Below are positions 46,128 to 55,277 of a stretch of DNA of 64,000 nt, one piece after another; position 1 is the stretch's first letter; each line of letters opens with the position of its first letter. Both the position numbers and the translations under genes were made by a program. The DNA lies in the NCBI RefSeq assembly GCF_000621605.1, contig NZ_JHXX01000001.1, positions 372,001 to 436,000 of the forward strand, given 5' to 3'. Under the pieces are notes generated by a model. That model had not been told where the DNA came from and did not search any database. It saw only the letters and a program-made list of their open reading frames with translations. Origin of the DNA: Butyrivibrio sp. MC2021. GTDB taxonomy: Bacteria > Bacillota > Clostridia > Lachnospirales > Lachnospiraceae.

Positions 46128-46973
46128 TTATTTATTCTTAGCCTTAGCTTCATAGCTCTCAATACACTGCCTTGCAGCAACTGCATTATCAGGCTTGGTG
46201 TCCTCAAGAGTAGCGTGAATATAAGGCTTATATTTTGTGGCAAACTCCACGATACTTGTGTAGTCCATCTCTCCAAGACCGCATCCCATGCTGACAATTT
46301 TGTCCTCTGTGCATACACAGTCCTTAAGATGTATCATGCAGATGTCATCCTTAAGAAGGTCCATGGCCTCCTCAAACACCTCATATCTCTGCTCATAATT
46401 GTCAGTCCAGAGGAGGTTAACCGGGTCAAAGATGATCTGAAGATTCGGAGATTCAATTCTGTCAAGAACCTCTCTCGCTCTCTTGGGATTCCATACAATA
46501 TGTCTGTAAACAGGCTCAATGGCAACGATAACGCCCATTTTCTCAGCGTATTCAACTACGGGCTTAAGGTTGGTGATAAAGGTCTCCAGAGCCTCTTTTG
46601 AATGGCATGCCTCCTTGTCATAGGAATAGGTCTCATTGGGAGCTCCTGTCTCTGTTCCAACCATTCCTGCTCCCATAATGGATGCAAAACGGATATGAGC
46701 CTTATACTTCTCCTGGGCGGCCTTAAGCTGCTGCTGATTGGGATTGGCCAGATTGAGATAACAGCCAAGAACAGCAACATCCAGGTCAGCTCTTCTGAAA
46801 GCATCCCTCATATACATGGCATAGCCCGGGGTCAGAGCTGTTGTGTCAGCAGTAAAGCCCGGCACCTTGGAAAGGGCAATATGTGTGCAGGAAAAGCCCT
46901 GTCTCTTTATCTCCTGAAGCCTCTCCTCAAAGGGAAGCTCTACTGTATCATGAAATCTGATTCCTATCTGCAT
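46128..46973 (-). CDS. Sugar phosphate isomerase/epimerase (xylose isomerase-like TIM barrel)
   Basis: 281 residues of the AP_endonuc_2 fold with the metal-binding landmarks AIEPVYRH, IIFDPVNLLWTDN, CMIHLKDCV and ATLEDTKPDN. It is the last gene of the ABC-acetylesterase-GH43 operon, so it probably isomerises or epimerises a sugar released from imported oligosaccharides. The substrate cannot be named from sequence. Confidence 0.85.
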   Translation of the reverse strand: MQIGIRFHDTVELPFEERLQEIKRQGFSCTHIALSKVPGFTADTTALTPGYAMYMRDAFRRADLDVAVLGCYLNLANPNQQQLKAAQEKYKAHIRFASIMGAGMVGTETGAPNETYSYDKEACHSKEALETFITNLKPVVEYAEKMGVIVAIEPVYRHIVWNPKRAREVLDRIESPNLQIIFDPVNLLWTDNYEQRYEVFEEAMDLLKDDICMIHLKDCVCTEDKIVSMGCGLGEMDYTSIVEFATKYKPYIHATLEDTKPDNAVAARQCIESYEAKAKNK

Positions 46974-46990
46974 AAATAATCCTCCTGATA

Positions 46991-48880
46991 TTAAATCTCT
47001 TTATATTCCGGATTGGTAAACTCAACCCGAAGGTCTTTGCCGTCACCTTCGTAGGCATACATTCCCACCAGGGCTCCGGTAAATCTTTTGCCCCTATCAT
47101 AACCCTCATCGCATAGATAATTCACATCTGCCAGAGTGGCAAAGATAATTTCTTCATCTATTCCATCACTTGAAGAGCCATATTTTATCCTATAACTTAA
47201 AACTCTTTTGAAATCTTCGGTGCTCATGGAAAGACTGATCTCATCTGCATCATCAGGAAGAGCCTCATCTGATATCAGCTCTCTGTCCTTATCGCCGATA
47301 TGTTCAAAAGAATAAATGATGTTTTTACCGGTTCTATTTATTATTCCAAAGGTAAAAAAGGTGTTCTCGTCATAATAACCGGTAATGCCGGCGTGCTGTC
47401 CCTCTTCCAGAGCAGGAATCCTCATGTTTACTTCATATTCAAACTTAAATGAGGTCTGTCTTCGAAGAACAATATTCCTGGCATCCACCGTAGAAAGCGG
47501 AGCTTTGCTACCTCTTATGGACCAGCGATTTTTTCCATCCTTTATGTCAAAAGAGATATCATCGCTCTTAAAGGTCCTGGGTGTCATATAATCCAATGGC
47601 AGTCCACAGGGTGAAATACCCTCTTGCGAATAATCGGTTTTTTCCTGTTCCATATCAGCAAAAGGCTTAACCTGCATGCAGGAAGGTCCCTTCAAACCGT
47701 TGACTATGGGCCAGCCGTCGGCAGTCCAGGTCACAGGATCCAGAGCAGTCTCTCTTCCCAGAATGCTGTAGCCATCCCCCAGCTTTCTTCCGCAGAGATA
47801 TACCATGAACCATCTTCCCTCCGGGGTTTCAACCAAATCTCCGTGGCCGCATCTCTGTATCGTAGCCTCCTCATCCTGCTGTCTCATAATAGGATTATAG
47901 GGGCAGGGCTCATACACTCCCATGAGCTGCCTGCTTCTCGACACAGTCACTCTGTGTCCCGGTCCGGTACCACCCTCAGCCTGCAAAAGATAGTAATAGC
48001 CATCTTTTTTGTAAATATGCGGCCCTTCAGGGGCTCTCTTGTTGCTGCCATAATACAGAAGCCTTGGCTCAGATATCTTCTTTGTCCCTGTCTTATCCAG
48101 TTCAAATATCCTGGCACCGCGGTTAAGAAGCATGTAGCGCCTTCCGTCCTCATCATTAAACAGTCCAGGATCTATTCCGTCTTCATCAATGAAGACAGGC
48201 TCAGAATATGGTCCTTCAGGCCTTTCTGAGGATACTATCATCTGTCTTCTGTAAACAGGCCCGATGTCATTTAGTCTGTAGGTAGCAGCTATATAGAACC
48301 TGCCCTCATAATAGGATATATCCGGCGCCCAATAGCCTCTTCCACCCTCCAGTTCATCCAGATACGCCCACTTGGGATCGGTAATGGCATATCCTATTAT
48401 CTCCCAGTGCACAAGATCTCTTGAATGGGAAATGGGGATACATGGAAAAAAGATAAATGAGGAATTGACCATGTAGTAATCCTCGCCGACTCTGCATATC
48501 GAAGGGTCAGGGAAAAAGCCGGTTCTAATGGGGTTTCTGTAATAATCCTCATACTTATGGCCATATTTATCCTCAAGATATTTATCTATAGCCAGATAGC
48601 CTGATTTATCCGGGGTGTTTACGCAATCTGCAATATTCTCATGTACAATATCCCAGGGTGTTATAAGGTCTTTATCGCCTTCCAAAGGATCAAGACCGCA
48701 TCTGTCTGTAAGATATTGAAACACTTCAGGATTACCACTCTCTGCGGCGTAATGAAGGGCTGAGCGGTGTCTGCCATCATGCTCATTCAGGCTTGCCCTG
48801 GAATACTCCACGATCCATTTTACTTTGGAAAAATCACCTGTTTTAGCCGCTTCATATATAGAAACCGGTCCAACATCCAT
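46991..48880 (-). CDS. GH43 glycosidase with N-terminal ankyrin-like repeats
   Basis: Residues about 5-95 contain ankyrin-type repeats (SIYEAAKTGDFSKVKWIVEY; RSALHYAAESGNPEVFQYLTDRCG; ITPWDIVHENIADCV). A five-blade GH43 domain follows from about 115, with base Asp in GFFPDPSICRVG, the pKa-setting Asp in DEDGIDPGLFNDEDG and acid Glu in APEGPHIYKKDG. A C-terminal beta-sandwich (about 430-625) is typical of beta-xylosidase/arabinofuranosidase types. There is no signal peptide, so it acts in the cytoplasm on imported oligosaccharides. 3 bp separate it from the upstream GH43 gene. Ankyrin repeats on a bacterial GH43 are unusual. Confidence 0.88.
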   Translation of the reverse strand: MDVGPVSIYEAAKTGDFSKVKWIVEYSRASLNEHDGRHRSALHYAAESGNPEVFQYLTDRCGLDPLEGDKDLITPWDIVHENIADCVNTPDKSGYLAIDKYLEDKYGHKYEDYYRNPIRTGFFPDPSICRVGEDYYMVNSSFIFFPCIPISHSRDLVHWEIIGYAITDPKWAYLDELEGGRGYWAPDISYYEGRFYIAATYRLNDIGPVYRRQMIVSSERPEGPYSEPVFIDEDGIDPGLFNDEDGRRYMLLNRGARIFELDKTGTKKISEPRLLYYGSNKRAPEGPHIYKKDGYYYLLQAEGGTGPGHRVTVSRSRQLMGVYEPCPYNPIMRQQDEEATIQRCGHGDLVETPEGRWFMVYLCGRKLGDGYSILGRETALDPVTWTADGWPIVNGLKGPSCMQVKPFADMEQEKTDYSQEGISPCGLPLDYMTPRTFKSDDISFDIKDGKNRWSIRGSKAPLSTVDARNIVLRRQTSFKFEYEVNMRIPALEEGQHAGITGYYDENTFFTFGIINRTGKNIIYSFEHIGDKDRELISDEALPDDADEISLSMSTEDFKRVLSYRIKYGSSSDGIDEEIIFATLADVNYLCDEGYDRGKRFTGALVGMYAYEGDGKDLRVEFTNPEYKEI

Positions 48881-48883
48881 ATT

Positions 48884-50512
48884 TCAAAGCTCCTTAGTCT
48901 TTACATAAAGAAAATCAGCGTAGCCATGGTCAATATCATCTTTATTGCCGGAAATAGCATAGATTGCGAGCTTCGCTCCCACCCAGGTATGATCTGAAGG
49001 AGTATAGGACACTCCCAAATCTCTGTATTCAGAATCCCCAAGCTGTACACTTATCTTAAGGCTTGGATTCTTACCGGTAAAAGGCTCATGGACATTCTGG
49101 AAATAAAGCTTTTCAGAATCCATCTCTTCATCAAGATCAAAACGAAGCTTCCAAATTACCTCTGTTTTATCCGGAGAAAGGTCTGTCTTAAAAGACTCTT
49201 TGATAACTTCTATCTTATCAGCATCGCCACCCTCAGACTCTGCAATTTTGAGCATAAACTCATCATTATCGGCCTTTTCTATATATGCTGAAATGTACTG
49301 ACCTCCGGTCATACATATTCCTGCCCGTTCTCCAGCTTTCAATCCGGCAACATCCATCTTTATCTCAGTTTCAAAAACAGGGAAAATAAGCTTCTGGGTA
49401 AGCACATTGGCGCTTCTCCAGATAACAGGTTCCTCTTCCCCGGATGGATTAAGGGAAAATAATCTCAGGGCTCCTGTATCGCTTTTTCCTGAAAAATCAT
49501 CTCTGTGATTACCAAGCCACTGCCACTGAAGGCCGTATTTACCATCAGCAAAGTCATCAGAGGATTCAAGATATACTATATTCTCAGATATGCCGGTATC
49601 AGGCTTTTTAAGCTCATATACAGGCTCTCCTATATCATTTTCATCAGGATTAACACCCACAACTGGCCAGCCATTCTTCCAACTTACAGGCTGAAGGTGG
49701 CAGATTCTGCCATATAGGCCCCTGTCCTGGAAATGAATAAACCACTCATCCCCATTTACAGTGTCTACCAATCCTCCCTGATGAGGGCCATTGATCACTG
49801 TACTGCCGGTGTGCATAACCTCTTTTATCTCATAGGGGCCTCTGATATTTTCAGACCTCAGAACCACCTGATAGCCGTCGACCACACCGCCCGCAGGCGC
49901 CCAGATATAATAATATCCGTCTCTTTTGTAGACCTTTGGTCCCTCAATGGTAACCGCAGGATGTTCAGGGTCATTGCCATTGAAAATAAAGTGGTCCTCA
50001 GTAATTGCCTTAAGCCCATCAGGGCTCATCTCGAAAATACCGAGAATACTCTTGAATCCGATCCTGCTCTTGGCATAGCCGTGAATGACATAGGCCTTTC
50101 CATCCTCATCCCAGAAGGGACAGGGATCAATTAGACCTTTTCCCGGAAGGACGCAGACAGGCTCCTCCCACTCTCCATAGGGATCCTTGGCTCTTATAAC
50201 AAAATAGCCCTCATCCGGCATACCATAATAAATGTAGAACATGCCCTCATGATATCTGATGGAAGGAGCCCAGACTCCCTGTGAATGTCTGGGGATACTG
50301 AATCTCTCCTCCGGTATATTTTTCAGAGCATAATTAACAAGCTTCCAGTTCACCAGATCCCGGGACACCAAAATAGGAAGCCCCGGAGTATAGTTGAAGC
50401 TGGAAGCCGTCATGAAATATGTATCACCGACTCTGATCACATCAGGGTCGCTGTAATCTGCAAACAATATAGGATTTTGAAAATTGCCGTTTCCTCTGTC
50501 AGAAAAGCGCAT
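48884..50512 (-). CDS. GH43 family beta-xylosidase/alpha-L-arabinofuranosidase
   Basis: A two-domain GH43 enzyme: propeller with PILFADYSDPDVIRVGDTYF (base Asp), KGLIDPCPFWDEDGKAYV and TIEGPKVYKRDGYYYI (acid Glu), then a C-terminal sandwich from about 330. The active-site layout with NGPHQGGLVDT resembles the subfamily of exo-acting arabinofuranosidases/xylosidases. It is intracellular (no signal peptide). The ATG at 50510-50512 has GGGGGG at 7 nt; the in-frame ATG at 50533 lies before that SD. It follows the acetylesterase gene by 13 bp. Confidence 0.92.
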   Translation of the reverse strand: MRFSDRGNGNFQNPILFADYSDPDVIRVGDTYFMTASSFNYTPGLPILVSRDLVNWKLVNYALKNIPEERFSIPRHSQGVWAPSIRYHEGMFYIYYGMPDEGYFVIRAKDPYGEWEEPVCVLPGKGLIDPCPFWDEDGKAYVIHGYAKSRIGFKSILGIFEMSPDGLKAITEDHFIFNGNDPEHPAVTIEGPKVYKRDGYYYIWAPAGGVVDGYQVVLRSENIRGPYEIKEVMHTGSTVINGPHQGGLVDTVNGDEWFIHFQDRGLYGRICHLQPVSWKNGWPVVGVNPDENDIGEPVYELKKPDTGISENIVYLESSDDFADGKYGLQWQWLGNHRDDFSGKSDTGALRLFSLNPSGEEEPVIWRSANVLTQKLIFPVFETEIKMDVAGLKAGERAGICMTGGQYISAYIEKADNDEFMLKIAESEGGDADKIEVIKESFKTDLSPDKTEVIWKLRFDLDEEMDSEKLYFQNVHEPFTGKNPSLKISVQLGDSEYRDLGVSYTPSDHTWVGAKLAIYAISGNKDDIDHGYADFLYVKTKEL

Positions 50513-50525
50513 GAATACACCCCCC

Positions 50526-51248
50526 TTATCCATTAAACTCTATATCCAAAGTGTTACCAAGAAATGCCTCGTCGGCCAGAAGACTGCTGTAAGGCTCTCC
50601 AAGTTTCTTAAGACCTTTTGCAATCATTCCCGCATAAAGCATTGCACCCTCATATTTAAGGTGTGAATTATCTATCTTACCTTCCGGAGCCCAGGAAGCC
50701 TCTCCCGGCGCAAGGTTCATATAGTATTTCCTGGAAGCCTCATCTCCTGTTTTCTCAAGAAAGTCCCTGCTCATGGTAAAAAGGTCCACCATAGGAACAT
50801 CGAACTTCTCAGCTGCCTCTTTCATACCCTTTACATATTCTGTATGTTCAGAGGGCTTAAGAGACCCGTTTTCATCAAAAAGACGCCTCTCTACAGAGGT
50901 GATAAATACAGGATATGCCATTTTATTTCTGGCAACATTTACGAATTTTCCAAGGTTAGTTATGAAGTCACCGTGAGGATCTGTGTATCTTGCCGGATCG
51001 TTAATCTTCTCATCATTATGTCCAAACTGAATGAAAAGATAATCACCTTCAGTAATCTCATCATAAATAGTCGCAAGTCTGCTTTCATCGATAAAGCTCT
51101 TGGTGCTTCTGCCATTAACAGCATGATTACAAATAACAACATCTGCTGCGGTATATCTGTCCAAAGCCTGTCCGATTCCGGTCTGCGGAAAAGTGGCAAA
51201 TTTATTGCAGGCGACTGTAGAATCACCTGCCCAGAATATATGTCTCAT
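50526..51248 (-). CDS. SGNH-hydrolase, rhamnogalacturonan acetylesterase-like
   Basis: 240 residues with SGNH blocks: IFWAGDSTVA (nucleophile Ser), HAVNGRSTKSF (Gly), FIQFGHND (Asn) and DNSHLKYEGA (Asp and His). This pattern is that of rhamnogalacturonan acetylesterases (RhgT/YesT type), which remove acetyl groups from pectin backbones. No signal peptide, so it would deacetylate imported oligosaccharides. It lies between the permease and GH43 genes in one operon. Confidence 0.9.
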   Translation of the reverse strand: MRHIFWAGDSTVACNKFATFPQTGIGQALDRYTAADVVICNHAVNGRSTKSFIDESRLATIYDEITEGDYLFIQFGHNDEKINDPARYTDPHGDFITNLGKFVNVARNKMAYPVFITSVERRLFDENGSLKPSEHTEYVKGMKEAAEKFDVPMVDLFTMSRDFLEKTGDEASRKYYMNLAPGEASWAPEGKIDNSHLKYEGAMLYAGMIAKGLKKLGEPYSSLLADEAFLGNTLDIEFNG

Positions 51249-51301
51249 ATTTCCCCCGTTAATAGAAAAGGGGAACCGAAGTTCCCCTGATTTTTAATAA
51301 A

Positions 51302-52177
51302 TTATTCTTTTACAGCTCCTACATTAACACCCTGTACAAAGTATTTCTGAAGGAAAGGATATGCAATCATGAAAGGAAGGATCGCACATACGATAGCTGC
51401 ATAATACAGTGTATTCTGTGAAACCTTATATGCAGTTGTAGGTGTATCTCCGTCCATGATCATAACTCTCAGCTTGTACTGGAAGTTAACGTGATCAGGA
51501 TTTGTAATATAGATCTGTACTGTGCTGTAGTCGTTCCATACAGTTACGGCATACATAAGACCGATTGATGCAAGAGCTGCCTTGGAAAGAGGAAGCACAA
51601 TCTTGAAGAAGATCCCCATAGGGCTGCAGCCGTCGATCTTAGCAGCCTCGAAGAGTGAACCGGGGATACCCTCGAAGAAGTTCTTCATAAGTACCAGGTT
51701 ATATACGTTCATACCATGCTTGATAACCAGGATCCAAATTGTATCTACAAGATGGAGCTGCTTCATAACAAGGTATTCAGGAATCATACCACCACTGAAG
51801 ATCATGGTGAAAAGCAGGAAGAAAGAAAGGAAGTTTCTTCCGGGCATGTCTTCCTGAGTAAGTACATAGCCACCAAGTGTTGAAAGAACAAGACCAAGAA
51901 GTGTTCCTAAAACAGTTGTGATAACTGAGTTAAGGAATGGTCTGTAAAGTCTTACTGTTGTAAAGATTGTAAGATATCCGTTAAAGGTAAAGTCCTCAGG
52001 CCAGAATCTGAACTGATAAACACCTACAGCATTGAAGGAGTCAACTACTACCTTCCAAATAGGAATGAGAACTACTAAAGCAACAATAACGAATACAATA
52101 TAGTTAACTACGTCAAATACATGCACTCTGGGTTTTTTAGATTTAACATGCATCTGAGCCTGTTTAGCCTGTGCCAT
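51302..52177 (-). CDS. ABC sugar transporter permease (LplC/YtcP type)
   Basis: This 291-residue MalG-like permease has six membrane segments and the EAA loop EAAKIDGCSPMGIFFKIVLPLSKAAL. It ends QKYFVQGVNVGAVKE, a hallmark of the LplC/YtcP group that imports complex oligosaccharides. It follows its partner permease by 12 bp. No ATPase gene is present in the operon. Confidence 0.95.
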   Translation of the reverse strand: MAQAKQAQMHVKSKKPRVHVFDVVNYIVFVIVALVVLIPIWKVVVDSFNAVGVYQFRFWPEDFTFNGYLTIFTTVRLYRPFLNSVITTVLGTLLGLVLSTLGGYVLTQEDMPGRNFLSFFLLFTMIFSGGMIPEYLVMKQLHLVDTIWILVIKHGMNVYNLVLMKNFFEGIPGSLFEAAKIDGCSPMGIFFKIVLPLSKAALASIGLMYAVTVWNDYSTVQIYITNPDHVNFQYKLRVMIMDGDTPTTAYKVSQNTLYYAAIVCAILPFMIAYPFLQKYFVQGVNVGAVKE

Positions 52178-52189
52178 AATGTCTCCTCC

Positions 52190-53146
52190 TTAAATAATTC
52201 CGCGTCCACGGATCTTCTTACTTGCCCAGTTACAGATAAGAACAAGAGCACAACCAACCAGAGACTTGAACAAGCCAACGGCGGTAGTATATCCGTAATC
52301 CGGAATTGCAGTAAGGAATGTTTGACGATAGATGTAGGTTGAAATAACATCGGATACGTCAAATACACGGTTGTTATATAAAACGAATACTGATTCAAAA
52401 AGGTTAAGAACCTTAGCAAGGTTAAGGATCAGCACGATAATTACCGTATTCATAAGAGCAGGTACTGTTACATACCAGATCTTCTGAAGTCTTGAAGCAC
52501 CATCGATATCAGCTGCCTCATAGAGCTCAGGATTGATTCCGGAAAGGGTTGCAAGGAAAATAACGGTTCCCCAACCTGTTTCTTTCCAGATATTGATCAT
52601 GTAGAAAATTGGTCGCCACATTGACTTGGTGTGAAGGAAGTCAATACTTGTAGTCAAAACTCCCCATGACTTCAATGTTTCATTAACGAAACCTGTTGAA
52701 GACTTAGACAAGAACAACTGGAAAATAGCGGCAACAACTGCCCATGACATAAAGTGTGGTAAATAGATGATTGTCTGCAGTGTCTTCTTTGCAAACATAT
52801 TATGCATCTCATTAAGGAATACAGATACCAATACAGATGCAAAGGTTGTGATCAAAAGTTTGGTTATAGAAATTTGTAATGTATTACTAAATGCAGTCCA
52901 GAACTCCTTCTTAGCAAACATAGTCTGGAAGTTCTTAAGACCCACCCAGTTAATGTTTCTGAGCTTGTACTCATAAAATGAGTAACGAACTCCGAGCATT
53001 GGCCAGTAATAGATGATTATTACGAAAACCAATACAGGTAAGAACATAAGGTAATAACCAAAATTGTTCTTAATGCGTGTGCTAAGAGATTTTTTATTAA
53101 TAGGAGCGCCAGTGGATGTCGTAGCAACATTTTGTTTCTTACTCAT
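52190..53146 (-). CDS. ABC sugar transporter permease (LplB type)
   Basis: MalF-like partner of 318 residues with the EAA loop YEAADIDGASRLQKIWYVTVPALM and N-terminal LMFLPVLVFVIIIYYWPMLGVRYSFYEYK. The C-terminus ends in ASKKIRGRGII, as in other LplB-like proteins. It is separated from the binding-protein gene by a strong terminator and a promoter region with an inverted repeat. Confidence 0.95.
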   Translation of the reverse strand: MSKKQNVATTSTGAPINKKSLSTRIKNNFGYYLMFLPVLVFVIIIYYWPMLGVRYSFYEYKLRNINWVGLKNFQTMFAKKEFWTAFSNTLQISITKLLITTFASVLVSVFLNEMHNMFAKKTLQTIIYLPHFMSWAVVAAIFQLFLSKSSTGFVNETLKSWGVLTTSIDFLHTKSMWRPIFYMINIWKETGWGTVIFLATLSGINPELYEAADIDGASRLQKIWYVTVPALMNTVIIVLILNLAKVLNLFESVFVLYNNRVFDVSDVISTYIYRQTFLTAIPDYGYTTAVGLFKSLVGCALVLICNWASKKIRGRGII

Positions 53147-53173
53147 AGCAACCCTCTCCCTTTCAAAATTACG

Positions 53174-53210
53174 TTCACGTTACTACTTTATTATATCAAT
53201 TTAACGTGAA
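53174..53210 (-). promoter_or_regulatory. 9-bp inverted repeat flanking a TATAAT before the permease genes
   Basis: TTCACGTTA (53174-53182) and TAACGTGAA (53202-53210) are perfect inverted copies with a 19-nt gap; the gap holds minus-strand TATAAT (plus 53190-53195). The -35 region is poor. The arms could be operator half-sites or a large-loop hairpin in the readthrough transcript. Confidence 0.55.
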
Positions 53211-53217
53211 ATTTTCC

Positions 53218-53266
53218 AAAAAAACCCCACCCCCAATGAAGATATCTTGTACCCCTCAGGGGTGGG
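53218..53266 (-). terminator. Strong terminator/attenuator after the sugar-binding protein gene
   Basis: Minus-strand CCCACCCCT (plus 53258-53266) pairs with the GGGGGTGGG run (plus 53226-53234), followed by seven T (plus 53218-53224). A nested CCCCTCAGGGG mini-hairpin sits in the loop. Confidence 0.85.
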
Positions 53267-53299
53267 AATATAGTTAAAACTATTTATTTCTTCTTAGAA

Positions 53300-54985
53300 T
53301 TACTGAGCGTTGAGCTCGTCTACGATCTGCTGAGCGATATCGCCAACTTCTGCCTGATACTGTGCAATAGCATCCTCAGGTGTGATCTCACCAGTTACAG
53401 CCTGGTTCATAAGAGTTGTCTTAAGCTCTACAAGAGTAGCCTCGTTCTCTGTAAGAGTATCACAAGATGCAGCTGCAGGAGCATCTACACAGTTCTCTGT
53501 GAAGAACTTGTTACCAGCCTGTACAAGCTCGTCGCTATCAACGAAACCGTTTGTAAGAGGAGCGATTACAAGAACTGGATCAAGGTGGTTCTTCTTCCAT
53601 ACAGTGTTAGGATCGTTAGGAGACTGCTTAAGGTGGAACTCACCATCAGCGTACTCATAATCCTTCTTCTTGTCAGGGTCATCAGGGTTAGTTGTGAAGG
53701 ACTCAGCCTTTGTTGACCAGTGAACATCCTCAGCACCATATGTCCAAAGTGTCTGAACCTTGTCACCATCAAGCATTGTCTCAAGAAGAGCATCGAAGAT
53801 AGCCTGCTCACGAGCGCTTGAACCATCCTGGTCGTCTGTGATTACCCAAACAGGAGCTTCTCTGTTGATATATCCGCCCCATGTATCCTTGATCTCCTGG
53901 ATAGGAGCAAGCTGTACAAGTCTCTCATCGCCGAGATCGTTGTCAACTTCCTGCTTAGCCATGTTATCTGTAAGAGTTCTAAGCCATGTTCCAGCCCAGT
54001 ATGTGAATACACCTTCTGATGTTGACTGGTCGTTAGAGAAGAACTTCTCACGAGCCTGCTTTGTTCCAGCTTCCTCTGTATCAGGATCGATAATGCCATC
54101 AGCATAAGCCTGTGCAAGTCTTGCAAGAGCATCTACAGTAGCCTGTTCCTGGAAACCATCTACCCAAACGCCATCCTTCTGATAGAATGAAGGATATGCA
54201 CCCTGCCAGAACTCAGGCATATAGTTGATGTAAGGAGCCTCATCAAGCTTACCATAACCAGCTGCGATTACGCCGTATGTGCCTGACTCCTTCTCAGCGA
54301 ATGCCTTAAGCATTGCATAGTAATCATCGAAAGTCTTGATGTCATCGATTGACATTCCAGCAGCATCAAGCCATGACTTCTTAACATAAGTAACACATCC
54401 GTTACCATATGTAGGAGCAAAGCCGTAAAGGTGTCCCTGGCTGTCCTTCATGTTCTCGTTAACTGAAGGAAGAGTAACTCTTGACTGGAACTCAGCATTT
54501 GCATAAGCATCAGCCATATCCCAAAGGAGCCCTGTTGTCTGATACTGTCTGAGCATTGTAGCGCTCATGATAAGAGCATCAGGATAATCAGGATCACCAG
54601 GCTGACCTGTTGTAAGAAGACGTGATACAGTGCCTGAATAATCAGAGTGATCAAGCTGGTTGATGTTAAGTGTTACAGGGTGACCAAGCTTCTCAGATAC
54701 AGCAGCTTCCCACTGTGCCTTGAATGCGTCCTGTCCGTTCTCAACTGTAGCTGTAAGTGTTCCATCAACTACGATGTTAAGAGTCTCAAGTGTGAAGTCC
54801 TCTGCAGCAGCAGGTGTCTCTGCTGTCTCTGCTGTCTCAGTAGCTGCAGGAGCCTCTGTCTGTGTTGCTGTTGTGTTGTCAGCAGTCTGTGTGTCTGTTC
54901 CAGCAGGAGCGGTCTCTGATCCGCAAGCTGCAAGAGAAGCTACCATAGCTGTTGACAGAAGTAATGATAAAGCTTTCTTCTTCAT
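53300..54985 (-). CDS. Extracellular sugar-binding lipoprotein of an ABC importer
   Basis: This 561-residue family 1-type binding protein (LplA/YtcQ-like) has a signal peptide and lipobox SLAACG, a Thr/Glu/Ala/Pro linker of about 40 residues, then a binding domain (GHPVTLNINQLDHSDYSG; GLLWDMADAYANAEFQSRV; LYGFAPTYGNGCVTYVKKSWLDAAGM; TYWAGTWLRTL). Size and layout fit importers of large oligosaccharides. GGGAGG precedes the ATG. It heads the operon with its own promoter and operator; the likely ligand is a pectin-derived or arabinose/xylose-containing oligosaccharide (inference from neighbours). Confidence 0.93.
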   Translation of the reverse strand: MKKKALSLLLSTAMVASLAACGSETAPAGTDTQTADNTTATQTEAPAATETAETAETPAAAEDFTLETLNIVVDGTLTATVENGQDAFKAQWEAAVSEKLGHPVTLNINQLDHSDYSGTVSRLLTTGQPGDPDYPDALIMSATMLRQYQTTGLLWDMADAYANAEFQSRVTLPSVNENMKDSQGHLYGFAPTYGNGCVTYVKKSWLDAAGMSIDDIKTFDDYYAMLKAFAEKESGTYGVIAAGYGKLDEAPYINYMPEFWQGAYPSFYQKDGVWVDGFQEQATVDALARLAQAYADGIIDPDTEEAGTKQAREKFFSNDQSTSEGVFTYWAGTWLRTLTDNMAKQEVDNDLGDERLVQLAPIQEIKDTWGGYINREAPVWVITDDQDGSSAREQAIFDALLETMLDGDKVQTLWTYGAEDVHWSTKAESFTTNPDDPDKKKDYEYADGEFHLKQSPNDPNTVWKKNHLDPVLVIAPLTNGFVDSDELVQAGNKFFTENCVDAPAAASCDTLTENEATLVELKTTLMNQAVTGEITPEDAIAQYQAEVGDIAQQIVDELNAQ

Positions 54986-55023
54986 TTAATTTGTTCCTCC
55001 CAGTTTAAATATTGAAAATTAAA

Positions 55024-55037
55024 TGTAAGCGTTTTCA
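55024..55037. promoter_or_regulatory. Operator S1: cre/LacI-type site downstream of the binding-protein promoter
   Basis: TGTAAGCGTTTTCA matches TGWAANCGNTNWCA fully. It lies about 10-24 nt downstream of the predicted transcription start, a repression position. Confidence 0.7.
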
Positions 55038-55052
55038 CTTGCTTATGTGTGT

Positions 55053-55081
55053 ACTTTAACATGTAATGAAATCCTTTGCAA
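55053..55081 (-). promoter_or_regulatory. Sigma-A type promoter for the sugar-binding protein operon
   Basis: Minus-strand TTGCAA (plus 55076-55081) and TAAAGT (plus 55053-55058), 17-bp spacer. Confidence 0.55.
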
Positions 55082-55151
55082 GCACGAATTTTGTTAAAAA
55101 AATACCAGCATTGGTTACTTTTTCCCAGAAGCGGCGATTTTACTGGATTTC

Positions 55152-55165
55152 CGTAAGTGCTTACA
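55152..55165. promoter_or_regulatory. Operator-like palindrome S2
   Basis: CGTAAGTGCTTACA; on the minus strand TGTAAGCACTTACG. It is a near-perfect palindrome related to S1, S3 and S4, though the central CG of cre is CA/TG. It lies about 75 bp upstream of the promoter -35. Confidence 0.45.
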
Positions 55166-55220
55166 TATCAAAAATTTACAAATTTTTTTTAAAAAAATCC
55201 CCTTACATTTCATTCAGACA

Positions 55221-55277
55221 TAAAAATAGACAAATTACAAAGGGAAATTCCAAACATCCACTGTGCAATTTGTCTAT
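55221..55277 (-). terminator. Long-loop terminator after uxaA
   Basis: ATAGACAAATT (55226-55236) and AATTTGTCTAT (55267-55277) form a perfect 11-bp stem with a 30-nt loop; the minus strand continues TTTTTA. Confidence 0.6.

Noticed and set aside
54647..54989. Cys/Ser/Val-rich plus-strand frames opposite the binding-protein N-terminus
   Set aside because: They arise from the repetitive Thr/Glu/Pro/Ala linker codons of the lipoprotein read in reverse.
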